From contig NZ_BORO01000009.1 in NCBI RefSeq assembly GCF_018333215.1, positions 62,001 through 126,000 on the forward strand: a stretch of 64,000 nt of DNA, written 5' to 3'. The position numbers and the translations under genes are program-made. Source of the stretch: Oceanobacillus sp. J11TS1 (GTDB lineage Bacteria; Bacillota; Bacilli; Bacillales; Amphibacillaceae). The notes beneath the pieces are model-generated. The model made no database searches. It saw only the letters and a program-made list of their open reading frames with translations, and was not told the origin of the DNA. Below are positions 18,190-26,784 of this stretch, piece after piece (positions within the stretch are counted from its first letter, which is position 1; every line of letters begins with the position of its first letter).

Positions 18190-18462
18190 TTATTTTTCAC
18201 CCAGTTTTACATAAAACTCGCTTGTATTCCCTTTTTCATATAGATTGGTTGTCGAAGTGGAATACGCTAAGATGGTTGCTTGAAAAGACAAAGACGCATC
18301 TGGAATATCCACCTGAAAATCATTTTTATAGAGCAGTGCGGTTACATCATGATACGTTTCACTGGTGACATCAAATGAAAAGGCAACTTGTTTCTTATCA
18401 TCTGCTTCAAGAATTTCAACCTTTTTCCCTTCAAATACGTGCCCATTAATCCTTATTTTCAT
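18190..18462 (-). CDS. DUF3219 family protein (YkvR-like)
   Basis: 90 residues. The segments VTSETYHDVTALLYKNDF and YSTSTTNLYEKGNTSEFYV are what I remember of the DUF3219 family typified by B. subtilis YkvR, whose function is unknown. It is a beta-rich cytoplasmic protein without a signal or helix. The start is ATG 18462 after AAGGAGG; the frame is open eight codons further, without support. It is the first gene of a leftward group with the acetyltransferase and methyltransferase genes. Confidence 0.75.
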   Translation of the reverse strand: MKIRINGHVFEGKKVEILEADDKKQVAFSFDVTSETYHDVTALLYKNDFQVDIPDASLSFQATILAYSTSTTNLYEKGNTSEFYVKLGEK

Positions 18463-18678
18463 AGCCTTTACCTCCTTATCCTGCACGCAGGCTGCTACAT
18501 TTCTACAAGAATAACATCCCGCCAGCTTTCTTCCCTTTGCCCAATATTTTTCGTTAAATAATGATAATATCTTACATGCTTTTCATACGAAATACTAGTA
18601 AATCAAACAACTTCCTTAATTATTTATCTCTGTTAAGCTACAATATATAGAAAGCCAAGAATACTTAGGAGGAAAAAA

Positions 18679-19125
18679 ATGAAAATCTTTGTAGATGCAG
18701 ATGCCTGCCCTGTCAAAAACATTATTATAGATGAAGCAGGTAAGAAGGATATTCCTGTAGTTCTGGTAACCAGTATCTCACATTTTTCTTTAAAGGAGTA
18801 TCCAGATTGGGTAGAAACCGTTTATGTGGACACAGGTGCAGATGCGGCTGATTATCGGATTATGCAGCTCGCAAAAAAAGAAGACATGGTCATTACTCAA
18901 GATTATGGACTGGCTTCTCTTGCGCTTGCAAAAGGCTGTTACGTGCTACATCATAAAGGATTTGCCTATACCAATGATAATATTGACCAACTGTTACAAT
19001 CCCGCTACTTAAGCGCTATGGAACGACGGAGCGGAAAGCATACCAAAGGGCCAAAAGCGTTAACAGAAGAAGACCGGCAAAAATTTCTCCAGCTTTTCCG
19101 AAATTATTTGCAAGAAATCGTTTAA
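18679..19125 (+). CDS. yqxD: YaiI/YqxD family protein (DUF188)
   Basis: 148 residues matching YqxD/YaiI over the whole length: [16 protein letters not shown], the acidic [31 protein letters not shown] and a C-terminal [13 protein letters not shown] tail. The fold is a PIN-like nuclease domain with conserved acidic residues, but no activity is established that I know of. AGGAGG precedes the ATG by about 7 bases. It is monocistronic, with a hairpin terminator starting at its stop. Confidence 0.93.
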   Translation: MKIFVDADACPVKNIIIDEAGKKDIPVVLVTSISHFSLKEYPDWVETVYVDTGADAADYRIMQLAKKEDMVITQDYGLASLALAKGCYVLHHKGFAYTNDNIDQLLQSRYLSAMERRSGKHTKGPKALTEEDRQKFLQLFRNYLQEIV

Positions 19126-19188
19126 AAAAGCACTCTGTTTGTTTTCTTCATGCCCATTTATCAGGTAGAAAACGTTAGAGTGCTTTTT
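19124..19188. terminator. bidirectional terminator between yqxD and the ferredoxin reductase gene
   Basis: AAAAAAGCACTCT pairs with AGAGTGCTTTTT, with TTTTCT/AGAAAA extending the helix inward. It lies between two convergent genes. Confidence 0.88.
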
Positions 19189-19196
19189 CGGTTTAG

Positions 19197-20207
19197 CTAT
19201 TCTTCTTCTGTGAAGGCAGCAAAATTCGTTGAGAATAAATGGTTTACAGGATCTTCCGGGGCTACGATTTTTTTCGCATGGTTGACAGCGATTGGTCCTT
19301 CATTAAACGCCCCTGCAATTAATCCAAGCTTATTCGGATAATGCGCAATATCGCCAATCGCAAAAACACCTTCTACGGACGTCTGCATGCTGGAATCAAC
19401 CGCAATCATTCCGTCTATCATTTCCAGACCCCATGAGGTAATTGGTTCTAAATTAATTTGAAAACCATGATTCACAACGACTCGGTCAATATAAAGCTCT
19501 TTATCACCAGCTGCATTATCTAGATGTTTAAGCGTAACTTTCTTAATTTGTCCGTCTGTTCCATGCAATTCTTTAATTTCATATGGCGTCATGACGTTTA
19601 CACGAGCGTTTTTCAGCTTTGTCACACTGCTTTCCAACCCTTTAAACTGATCTCTTCGATGGATGAGCGTCACACTTTTTGCAATGTTTTCAAGTTCCAA
19701 TGCCCAGTCAACAGCACTATTGCCACCGCCAGAAATCAGAACATGCTTATCATAGTAATCCGCCAATTTTCTTACGGTGTAATGCAAACTTTTCTCTTCA
19801 TAATATACCGCTTCTGGATGATCCAGCTTCACAGAATGCAACGTTCCAAAACCAGTTGCCAGCATGATTGTTTTCGAATAATGCGTATTTCCATTGCTGC
19901 TGACAAGCTGAAAATTTCCATCCTCCATTCTTTGCATATCAACGACCTGTTCTCCTAAAACAACTGCGGGGTCAAATGTCATCGCCTGCTTCACCAATTG
20001 TTCGGTTACTTCCTCCCCGGTAGCGTGCGCGATACCGCCAATATCACGGATAACTTTCTCCGGATAGAAGTAAGGCACTTTCCCGCCAAGATAGGGAAGA
20101 TATTCAATAATCTTTGTTTTCATTTCGCGCATACCACTATAAAAGGCAGCAAATAAACCAGCCGGACCGCCGCCAATTATCGTAACGTCATAGATTTCTT
20201 CGTTCAT
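19197..20207 (-). CDS. ferredoxin/flavodoxin--NADP reductase, YcgT type
   Basis: 336 residues of the thioredoxin-reductase-like ferredoxin-NADP reductase class. The FAD-binding GGGPAGLFAAFYSG is at the N-terminus, the NADPH-binding ISGGGNSAVDWALE is in the middle, and the C-terminal FAD segment is GVFAIGDIAHYPN. The redox CxxC of true thioredoxin reductases is absent, as expected. It is the last gene of a leftward operon with two FecCD permeases, 24 bases after the second. This placement suggests a role in iron metabolism, possibly reduction of imported ferric siderophore. That role is inference; the enzyme class is clear. Confidence 0.92.
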   Translation of the reverse strand: MNEEIYDVTIIGGGPAGLFAAFYSGMREMKTKIIEYLPYLGGKVPYFYPEKVIRDIGGIAHATGEEVTEQLVKQAMTFDPAVVLGEQVVDMQRMEDGNFQLVSSNGNTHYSKTIMLATGFGTLHSVKLDHPEAVYYEEKSLHYTVRKLADYYDKHVLISGGGNSAVDWALELENIAKSVTLIHRRDQFKGLESSVTKLKNARVNVMTPYEIKELHGTDGQIKKVTLKHLDNAAGDKELYIDRVVVNHGFQINLEPITSWGLEMIDGMIAVDSSMQTSVEGVFAIGDIAHYPNKLGLIAGAFNEGPIAVNHAKKIVAPEDPVNHLFSTNFAAFTEEE

Positions 20208-20231
20208 TATTACCTAAGTCCCTTCTTCATG

Positions 20232-21254
20232 TTATTTCGTCTTCATCAGCAGATAAACAAAATAAGGTGTGCTGACAATCGATACAACAATTCCTACAGG
20301 TATCGTGGTAGGTGCTAAAATATTACTCCCAATCATATCCGCAATCATTAGGACAAAAGCTCCTAATAATGCGGAAATCGGGATGACATAATGATGAAGC
20401 GGTCCAACTAACTTACGGACAATATGCGGAATAACAAGTCCTAAAAAGGCAATGGCTCCGCCAGCTGCAACAGATGCACCTGCTAAAGCTACAGCGATGA
20501 ATAGTAAAACGCCCCGCTCCCTTTCCACATGCGTCCCAAGTCCGGAAGCAACATCATCTCCTAAATGGAAAACATTTAAATTGCTCGCTTTTTTTATGGC
20601 CACAGGAATGAGAATCAGCATCCAAGGCAATAAAGCAAAGACAAAATTCCAGTTTGCACTCCAAATTTCACCAGTTAGCCAAATGGTTACTTGACGATAA
20701 TTTTGCGGATCCATACGCAGCTGCAAAATCGTCAAAAGTGCTCCAAATGCAGCATTTACGCCAATCCCCACTAGAACAAGCCGAATTGGTGAAACGCCTT
20801 TTTTCCAAGCGATAGCATAAATCAGAAGTGCCGCAGTAAACGCTCCAACCAAAGCAACAAAAGGAAGCATATAAGTACTTAAGGCACTTGTGGACGGAAT
20901 GGCACCTTGAAAGAAATAGAGAAATAACACAATCGCAAAGCCTGCCCCAGAATTAATTCCTAAAATCCCAGGATCAGCAAGTCCATTTTGCGTAATTCCT
21001 TGCATCATTGTTCCCGAAACCGCTAAACCTGCTCCGATTAACAAGGCCAAAATAATCCCTGGCATCCGAAAATGAAATAATACAAGCTCCTGCCTATCTG
21101 TCCCCTGCCCCATAAAGGTTTGAATCACTTCTATTGGCGAAATCGAAATCGCACCTAAATGTAAACTGATAAAAGAAAAAATAATTATCCCAACAATTAA
21201 TGCACTAATTATCATCCAAAATCGGCGCCGTTTTTGTTTTTCTAATGGAATCAT
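20232..21254 (-). CDS. iron-siderophore ABC transporter permease, YfhA type
   Basis: 340 residues with the ten-helix FecCD/BtuC fold. Family marks are GAGLAVSGTMMQGITQNGLADPGILGINSGA, written here as overlapping motifs (SGTMMQGITQNGLADPG; LGINSGAGFA), and GGAIAFLGLVIPHIVRKLVG near the C-terminus, which includes the ATPase-contact loop. Its start overlaps the end of the upstream permease by 4 bases, and the two form a heterodimer. With the binding protein and ATPase across the divergent promoter it resembles the B. subtilis YfiYZ-YfhA-YusV system for schizokinen/arthrobactin-type hydroxamates. The substrate here is inferred. Confidence 0.92.
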   Translation of the reverse strand: MIPLEKQKRRRFWMIISALIVGIIIFSFISLHLGAISISPIEVIQTFMGQGTDRQELVLFHFRMPGIILALLIGAGLAVSGTMMQGITQNGLADPGILGINSGAGFAIVLFLYFFQGAIPSTSALSTYMLPFVALVGAFTAALLIYAIAWKKGVSPIRLVLVGIGVNAAFGALLTILQLRMDPQNYRQVTIWLTGEIWSANWNFVFALLPWMLILIPVAIKKASNLNVFHLGDDVASGLGTHVERERGVLLFIAVALAGASVAAGGAIAFLGLVIPHIVRKLVGPLHHYVIPISALLGAFVLMIADMIGSNILAPTTIPVGIVVSIVSTPYFVYLLMKTK

Positions 21255-22267
21255 TTTTTGTCACCCCCACTGCCTCTGGCCAAATAGAGGAAGAATGGAA
21301 CACCAATGATAGATGTAATGGCTCCTACCGGTGTTTCGAACGGGGCATTTATTATACGTGCGACCACGTCCGCATTGACAAGTAATAGCGCACCAAACAC
21401 TGCCGAGGTTGGAATAATCCAGCGGTAATCCGTTCCAATAATAAATCGGGTAATATGTGGGATAATTAAACCGACAAATCCGACGGAACCTGCAACGGAA
21501 ACCGCAACACCCGTTAATAGGAGTACAACAATAATTCCTAAAATCTTAATCAAGGTATTATTCTGTCCCAGCCCAGTAGATAAATCATCTCCTAAGCTAA
21601 GAACTGTAATAGACTTCGAAATAGACAGCGCCAGAATCATGCCTATTGCTCCTGCAAAGAAAAGAACGGTTACCGCGTTCCAGCCTACACCGTCTAATCC
21701 GCCAGCAAGCCAAAAGCCGATATCTTTCTCTAACTGAAAATGCAGCGATAAAATAGAGGAAACCGAACGTAATAATGTTCCAATCGCAACACCTGCCAGC
21801 GCCAGTTTCACCGGTGTTAAGCCATTGCCAGAAAAAGATCCTACTAAAAACACCAGGGTTACTGCTATACCCGCTCCAATAAAGGAAGCTACCATAAAAC
21901 CAATGTTAGAAACAGCTGGATAAAATGCAAGGATAATCACAAGCATAAATGCAGCTCCATCTGTTACACCCATTATCGAGGGCGATGCAAGCGGGTTACG
22001 CGTCATTCCTTGCATCACTGCTCCAGACACAGCTAAAAACGCACCCACCAATACAGCAGCTAAAGCTCGAGGAATACGCAGCTCCCAAATAACCTGATGC
22101 GCCTGCTCTCCTTCACTGAAACTGAAAATAGCCTGCCAAACCGTATGTAAATCAATCGTTGTTGCACCATAAGAGATAGATACGCCAAGCGAAAAAATAA
22201 CAAGACAAATACCTATCAAAATAATCAATGCTTTCATTAATTGAGAAGAACGTGAAAATAACTTCAT
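21251..22267 (-). CDS. iron-siderophore ABC transporter permease, YfiZ type
   Basis: 338 residues and ten helices of the FecCD family, with VSGAVMQGMTRNPLASPSIM and SVGFVGLIIPHITRFIIG as conserved blocks. It is the first gene of the leftward permease-permease-reductase operon. Its start is 250 bases from the oppositely oriented binding-protein gene, with a Fur-box promoter in between. The 4-base overlap with the next permease implies coupled translation. The pair should partner the ATPase at 23650, since no other ATPase of this class lies in the locus. Confidence 0.92.
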   Translation of the reverse strand: MKLFSRSSQLMKALIILIGICLVIFSLGVSISYGATTIDLHTVWQAIFSFSEGEQAHQVIWELRIPRALAAVLVGAFLAVSGAVMQGMTRNPLASPSIMGVTDGAAFMLVIILAFYPAVSNIGFMVASFIGAGIAVTLVFLVGSFSGNGLTPVKLALAGVAIGTLLRSVSSILSLHFQLEKDIGFWLAGGLDGVGWNAVTVLFFAGAIGMILALSISKSITVLSLGDDLSTGLGQNNTLIKILGIIVVLLLTGVAVSVAGSVGFVGLIIPHITRFIIGTDYRWIIPTSAVFGALLLVNADVVARIINAPFETPVGAITSIIGVPFFLYLARGSGGDKK

Positions 22268-22446
22268 TATATTTATATGCTCCTATATTAACTTCATAAA
22301 ATATCGCCCTGCTATAATATCACTTTTGATGTAAAAAAGCAGTTGTCTTCTTATTTTAAACCATGTATCGAATTTGATTGAAAAAACATACTAATCATAG
22401 CTGTTTCTAAACATTATTAAACCTAAAACTGCCCTTAAATAGCACA

Positions 22447-22480
22447 TTGACTTTCTAATTGAAAGTGATTATCATTATCG
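22447..22480 (+). promoter_or_regulatory. Fur-box promoter of the siderophore-binding protein gene
   Basis: A -35 TTGACT (22447-22452), a 17-base spacer and a -10 TATCAT (22470-22475) overlap TGATTATCATTATCG, close to the 7-1-7 Fur consensus TGATAAT-n-ATTATCA. This fits iron repression; the divergent permease operon may share it. Confidence 0.8.
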
Positions 22481-22516
22481 TTAGACGTTCATTATAACAT
22501 AAAAGGAGAAAAAGAA

Positions 22517-23473
22517 ATGAACAAACTATTCCAAAAGAAATATTTATTGATGCTCTTACTTACTACCCTATTACTTCTTGCTTCCTGCAGCAATAATAAC
22601 GAGACGGATCCTTCCACATCCAACGATACAAATGATGAAGCATCAGACATTACGGTTGATTCAGGCATGGGAGAGGTCACTATTCCTGCAAACCCAGAAA
22701 AAATTCTTGCTCCCTATAATGAAGACACATTACTTGCGCTAGGCGAAAAACCTGTTGCGAAATGGGCAATCGGTGACAGTATTCAAGACTATTTAGAAGA
22801 AGACTTGGCAGATGTAGAAACGATTGAATGGACATTACCGTTAGAGCAAGTTCTTAACATCGAGCCAGATCTTATTATTTTGGACCATGTCTTGGATAAT
22901 TACGAAGGCTCTTATGAAGACTACGCAGCTATTGCACCAACATACGTATTATCTGAGGAAGAAGCAAATGATTGGAAAGTTCGGTTACAAAAATTTGGTG
23001 AACTGCTCGGAAAACAAGAGGAAGCTGAGAAGGCTTTGGCAGACTACGATAAGAAAGTAGCTCAAGCAAAAGAAGAACTTGATGCGTCCTTAGGCGATGA
23101 AACAGTTGCAATGATGTGGGTTGTTGGAGGAAAGTATTTCTTATTTGAAGAAAATCGCCACACTGCAGACATGATTTACAATGAATTAGATGTAGAAGTT
23201 CCTGAACTGGTCAAGGGGCTTGGAGAAGGCGAAGCTGCTTGGAATCCAATTTCTTTAGAAAAACTTTCAGAAATAGATGCTGATCATCTCATTATTTTAG
23301 GCGATGAAGATGATGAAGGTATCGAAGCATTAAAAAACAGCAGTGTTTGGAATAACACCAAAGTTGTTCAAAACGATCAGGTATACTACTTGGAAGACGA
23401 AAGCAATTGGACAAACAGTGGCCTCGTCGCTTCCGAACAAACCATTGATATGTTTGTTGATCTGTTTAAATAA
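22517..23473 (+). CDS. iron-siderophore ABC transporter substrate-binding lipoprotein, YfiY type
   Basis: 318 residues. The signal peptide with lipobox LLLLASC is followed by an acidic/Asn/Thr linker and a periplasmic-binding-protein type III fold. Conserved segments are GEVTIPANPEKILAPYNEDT, LEQVLNIEPDLIILD and the closing helix region. The protein captures a ferric hydroxamate-type siderophore outside the membrane and hands it to the divergent FecCD permeases. AAAAGGAG precedes the ATG. A Fur-box promoter is directly upstream and a terminator directly downstream. The substrate (schizokinen/arthrobactin by analogy to YfiY) is inferred. Confidence 0.92.
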   Translation: MNKLFQKKYLLMLLLTTLLLLASCSNNNETDPSTSNDTNDEASDITVDSGMGEVTIPANPEKILAPYNEDTLLALGEKPVAKWAIGDSIQDYLEEDLADVETIEWTLPLEQVLNIEPDLIILDHVLDNYEGSYEDYAAIAPTYVLSEEEANDWKVRLQKFGELLGKQEEAEKALADYDKKVAQAKEELDASLGDETVAMMWVVGGKYFLFEENRHTADMIYNELDVEVPELVKGLGEGEAAWNPISLEKLSEIDADHLIILGDEDDEGIEALKNSSVWNNTKVVQNDQVYYLEDESNWTNSGLVASEQTIDMFVDLFK

Positions 23474-23490
23474 TAATCCCAAATTACGGG

Positions 23491-23524
23491 CTCGGATGAA
23501 TAAAAAAGTTCATCCGAGTTTTTT
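23491..23524 (+). terminator. terminator after the binding-protein gene
   Basis: CTCGGATGAA and TTCATCCGAG form a 10-bp stem followed by T6. Confidence 0.92.
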
Positions 23525-23649
23525 ATGCTTTCTCCTCTTGGAAACAAAATTGTCACCTAATTGAAAACTACTATCATTGACTAGTAGACTTGGAAGCAAT
23601 AAAATGAAAGTAGTACCTAAAACCCTTTTTAGGTCAGGGAGGCATTTCA

Positions 23650-24495
23650 ATGAACTCACTAACCGCAAATAACTTGACACTTGGGTTCGGAGACCGAATT
23701 ATTATAGATGAATTAGATATTTCTATCCCTAAGGGAGAAATCACTGTTTTTATCGGCCCAAACGGCTGTGGAAAATCAACTTTATTACGTTCTTTGGCAC
23801 GTTTATTAAAGCCAAAGCAAGGATCCGTTATACTAAACGGGCAAAATATTGCTAAAATGCGCACAAGAGAAGTTGCACAAAATCTCGCTATTTTGCCGCA
23901 AGCACCAACCAGTCCAGAAGGATTAACAGTATATGAACTTGTGAAGCAAGGCAGACATCCGTATCGTAAAGTCATGAAGCAATGGTCCAAGGAAGATGAA
24001 GAAGCCGTGCAAAAGGCACTAAAGGATACCAATATGACAGATTTGATGGATCAATCTGTTGATTCCTTGTCAGGTGGACAGCGTCAACGTGCATGGATTG
24101 CTTTAACATTGGCACAAGATACTGATATTATCTTATTAGATGAGCCGACCACGTATCTTGATTTAACGCACCAAATTGATGTCCTTGACCTTCTATTTGA
24201 ATTAAACGAAAAAGATGGACGCACGATTGTCATGGTGCTACACGATTTAAACTTGGCAAGCCGCTATGCACATCATATTATTGCGATTAAAGATAAAAAA
24301 GTATATGCACAAGGAAAGCCAGAAGATACTATTTCAGCTGAACTTGTATCAGCCGTGTTCCGCATGCGTTGTAATATCGCATGTGACCCAATCTTTGGTA
24401 CGCCGATGTGCATCCCGCATGGACGCGGAAATTGTTTAATCAAAGATGCTGTGCAGGAAAATTCTATACTACAGACAACACCAAAAGCTTTATAA
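23650..24495 (+). CDS. ABC transporter ATP-binding protein, YusV/FecE type
   Basis: 281 residues. Walker A is GPNGCGKSTLLRSLA, the signature is LSGGQRQRAWIALTLAQ and Walker B is DIILLDEPTTYLDL. The C-terminal extension with GTPMCIPHGRGN is typical of YusV-type ATPases that energise several siderophore permeases. GGGAGG precedes the ATG by about 8 bases. It stands just after the binding-protein gene but behind a terminator, so it has its own promoter. An imperfect Fur-like sequence (GAAAACTACTATCATTGA, near 23563-23580) lies upstream. It is the likely ATPase for the permeases at 20232-22267. Confidence 0.93.
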   Translation: MNSLTANNLTLGFGDRIIIDELDISIPKGEITVFIGPNGCGKSTLLRSLARLLKPKQGSVILNGQNIAKMRTREVAQNLAILPQAPTSPEGLTVYELVKQGRHPYRKVMKQWSKEDEEAVQKALKDTNMTDLMDQSVDSLSGGQRQRAWIALTLAQDTDIILLDEPTTYLDLTHQIDVLDLLFELNEKDGRTIVMVLHDLNLASRYAHHIIAIKDKKVYAQGKPEDTISAELVSAVFRMRCNIACDPIFGTPMCIPHGRGNCLIKDAVQENSILQTTPKAL

Positions 24496-24547
24496 TATAT
24501 ACCCCGATAATGATTTCATATTCTTTTATCGCAGTGTAACTGGCTAG

Positions 24548-24741
24548 GACTGGGACTGTGATTACTCGTCCCATCGAAATGCTTTTGCGATTACTCGTCC
24601 CATTGAAGGGCTTTTATAAGACTCCCACTTCAAGAAATGAGTAAAAAATTATATTTCTAAGTGGAAAATCTAACAGCCAGTAACGGCCCGATTCGTTCAA
24701 CTAACCTTCAGTGGAGGATGAAAAAAAACCCCCACTGAAGG
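24548..24741 (+). repeat. dispersed intergenic repeat, copy 1, with inverted repeats
   Basis: GACTGGGACTGTGATTACTC followed by GTCCCATCGAAA occurs at 24548-24580, and the core GCGATTACTCGTCCCATTGAA repeats at once (24587-24606, tandem). The core recurs at 29.68 kb and, inverted, at 63.07 kb. Right of it lie an imperfect CCACTT-AAGAAAT/ATTTCT-AGTGG hairpin (24626-24664) and CCTTCAGTGG/CCACTGAAGG (24705-24741). No ORF or transposase is present. It looks like a non-autonomous repeat. Confidence 0.65.
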
Positions 24742-24853
24742 AAGTTTCACTTTATCAGAATTGGAGTTTGTCCGGGTATTTCTTTTAGTGACAAATACTT
24801 CTTTTTCGGCTATACTATAACCAGCGATAATCGAAAGGGTGAACAAAGAGAAC

Positions 24854-24865
24854 ATGAAGTACTAA
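24854..24865 (+). CDS. candidate leader peptide (Met-Lys-Tyr)
   Basis: ATG AAG TAC TAA follows an AAAGGGTG/AAAGAG purine run. It also reads in frame from GTG at 24839 (VNKENMKY). Its stop codon overlaps the first base of the 5' arm of the long leader hairpin. That is the layout expected if a ribosome stalled here frees the antiterminator. It has no coding support beyond this arrangement. Confidence 0.5.
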   Translation: MKY

Positions 24866-25060
24866 TCCTGTTTTTTCTAAAGAATGAATTCAATATGAGC
24901 ATGATAACAGCGGCATAGCTGTGTTATTTTTCATGCTTTCATTGAACGATTTTAGAACAGGATTAGCCTTTATGCTTTGCAATACCCGGATGAAATGGGC
25001 GATATGTGCTCTTTTCCGTTTTTGGCGACCCCTGTTCTGAATGCAGAATAGGGGTCTTTT
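24864..25060 (+). promoter_or_regulatory. ribosome-mediated transcription attenuator of the ABC-F gene
   Basis: Hairpin 1 pairs AATCCTGTT (24864-24872) with AACAGGATT (24956-24964) over an extended inner stem (TTCAAT.TGA/TCATTGAA, GCATGA/TCATGC, ATAACA/TGTTAT). A terminator follows: GACCCCT/AGGGGTC (25027-25056) with inner TTCTG/CAGAA and then TTTT. AGAACAGG of hairpin 1 (24954-24961) is complementary to CCTGTTCT of the terminator (25031-25038), so the two structures exclude each other. Antibiotic-induced ABC-F genes such as vmlR use attenuation of this kind. Confidence 0.75.
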
Positions 25061-25120
25061 GTTATGAAGATAACCTCCCCTATTTGTATGCTGACTCTTA
25101 CTAGATACGGAGATGATCTT

Positions 25121-26710
25121 ATGAAGATTTTAGAAGCGCATCATATCAAACACAGTATCAAAGATCGGGAATTATTCTCTATAGAGCACTTAGCTGTACA
25201 TTCCAAAGACCGAATTGGTTTAGTTGGAAAAAACGGCTCAGGAAAAACAACCTTGCTGAACCTTCTTGCCGGTAATATTCGACCCGAGCAAGGTACAGTT
25301 CAAATGTATACTTTGGTGGAGTTATTGCCACAATTAAAAGAGAAAAGTGATCAAAAAAGTGGCGGTGAGGTGACACAGGCCTATATCGTCGAAGCCCTAA
25401 AAAAGCAAACTGGCCTTCTTCTTGCTGATGAACCGACAACAAACCTGGACACAGCTCATATTGAATGGCTAGAAAAACAGCTATCGCATTGGCAAGGAGC
25501 GTTTATTATTGTCTCCCATGACCGCAACTTTTTAGATAAATTGTGTAAAGAAATTTGGGAAATTGATAAGGGAACAATTACAATTTATTCCGGCAACTAT
25601 TCAGCTTACCGCCAGCAGAAGGAAAAGGAAATAGAAAAACAGCGCCTGGCCTATGAGCACTACCAGCAAAAGAAACAACAGCTTGAACGAGCAATAGAGA
25701 AAAAAGAGCAAAAAGCACAGCGGGCCACCAAAACGCCTAAAAGTAAAATAGGTTCTACGGAACAATCGTTAAAAGGAACAAAACCTTACTTTGCGAAAAA
25801 GCAAAAAAAGCTGCAAAAAACATCCAAAGCTTTGGAAACAAGATTAGAAAATCTTGAAAAAGTGGAAAAGGTTACAGAGGCAGTTCCAATAAAAATGACA
25901 CTCCCTCATCAAGAAAGGTTACAAAAGAAGATTATATTGCGAATAGAGGATGTGGAAGGTACTGTTCCAGGAAAACGATTATGGAAAAGAGCCAGTTTAA
26001 ATATCAAAGGCGGCGATAAAGTCGGCATTATCGGTCCGAACGGGGCAGGAAAAACAACTTTCCTTAAAAAAATAATGCAGGGAGAAGATGGTATCACCTT
26101 AAATCCATCGGTCAAAATCGGGTATTTCCGACAAGATTTATCCACGTTAAATACGGCGAAATCTATTTTAGAAAATGTTAAAGAAACTTCAAAACAAGAT
26201 GAAACCTTAATTCGAACGGTTTTAGCAAGATTACACTTTTATCGTGATGATGTATTTAAGCCTGTTCTTGTGCTTAGTGGCGGAGAAAGGGTAAAAGTTG
26301 CCTTCGCAAAGCTTTTTGTCAGTGATATCAATATGCTTATCCTTGACGAGCCAACCAACTATCTGGATATCGAAGCGGTAGAAGCATTGGAAAGTTTGCT
26401 TCTAGCCTATGAAGGTACGGTCTTATTTGTATCACATGACCGTCAGTTTACCCGAAATATCGCAACTAAGATTATCGAAATAAACAATCAGGAGCTTGTT
26501 TGTTTTGAAGGAAACCTGAAACAGCTGCACGAAGAACCAACCGAAAAAAAGGCAGAAGAAAACGCCATTGAACAGCAATTGATGATTATTGAGACAAAGA
26601 TTACGGAGGTATTAAGCAAGCTTAGCCTTGAACCTTCCGATGAACTGGACCAAGAATTTCAAAAGCTGCTCCAGCAGAAACAGGCGCTTCAAAGTAAGAA
26701 AAAGAAATGA
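25121..26710 (+). CDS. ABC-F ribosomal protection protein, Vga type
   Basis: 529 residues from ATG 25121 (GGAG 8 bases upstream; an in-frame ATG at 25064 lies right after the terminator). Two ABC domains on one chain with no membrane part: Walker A GKNGSGKT (36-43) and GPNGAGKTT, signatures KSGGEVTQ and LSGGERVKVAFAK, and Walker B GLLLADEPTTNLD and MLILDEPTNYLD. Between them is a long, basic, helical interdomain linker. The sequence follows Vga(A) closely along its length, including ATKTPKSK and a C-terminal ITEVLSKLSLEPSDEL. Members bind the ribosomal E site and dislodge lincosamides, streptogramin A and pleuromutilins. Such activity here is inferred from family. An attenuator precedes it. 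Confidence 0.92.
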   Translation: MKILEAHHIKHSIKDRELFSIEHLAVHSKDRIGLVGKNGSGKTTLLNLLAGNIRPEQGTVQMYTLVELLPQLKEKSDQKSGGEVTQAYIVEALKKQTGLLLADEPTTNLDTAHIEWLEKQLSHWQGAFIIVSHDRNFLDKLCKEIWEIDKGTITIYSGNYSAYRQQKEKEIEKQRLAYEHYQQKKQQLERAIEKKEQKAQRATKTPKSKIGSTEQSLKGTKPYFAKKQKKLQKTSKALETRLENLEKVEKVTEAVPIKMTLPHQERLQKKIILRIEDVEGTVPGKRLWKRASLNIKGGDKVGIIGPNGAGKTTFLKKIMQGEDGITLNPSVKIGYFRQDLSTLNTAKSILENVKETSKQDETLIRTVLARLHFYRDDVFKPVLVLSGGERVKVAFAKLFVSDINMLILDEPTNYLDIEAVEALESLLLAYEGTVLFVSHDRQFTRNIATKIIEINNQELVCFEGNLKQLHEEPTEKKAEENAIEQQLMIIETKITEVLSKLSLEPSDELDQEFQKLLQQKQALQSKKKK

Positions 26711-26784
26711 TAAAATAAACTTTATTCAGCAGGGGGCACTCTTCCCTGCTGCCATTTATCACCATTGCAGAAAGGAAACTAAAC

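Noticed and set aside
23563-23582. Second Fur box before the YusV-type ATPase gene
   Set aside because: GAAAACTACTATCATTGA matches only half of the consensus; mentioned with the gene but not called as a site.
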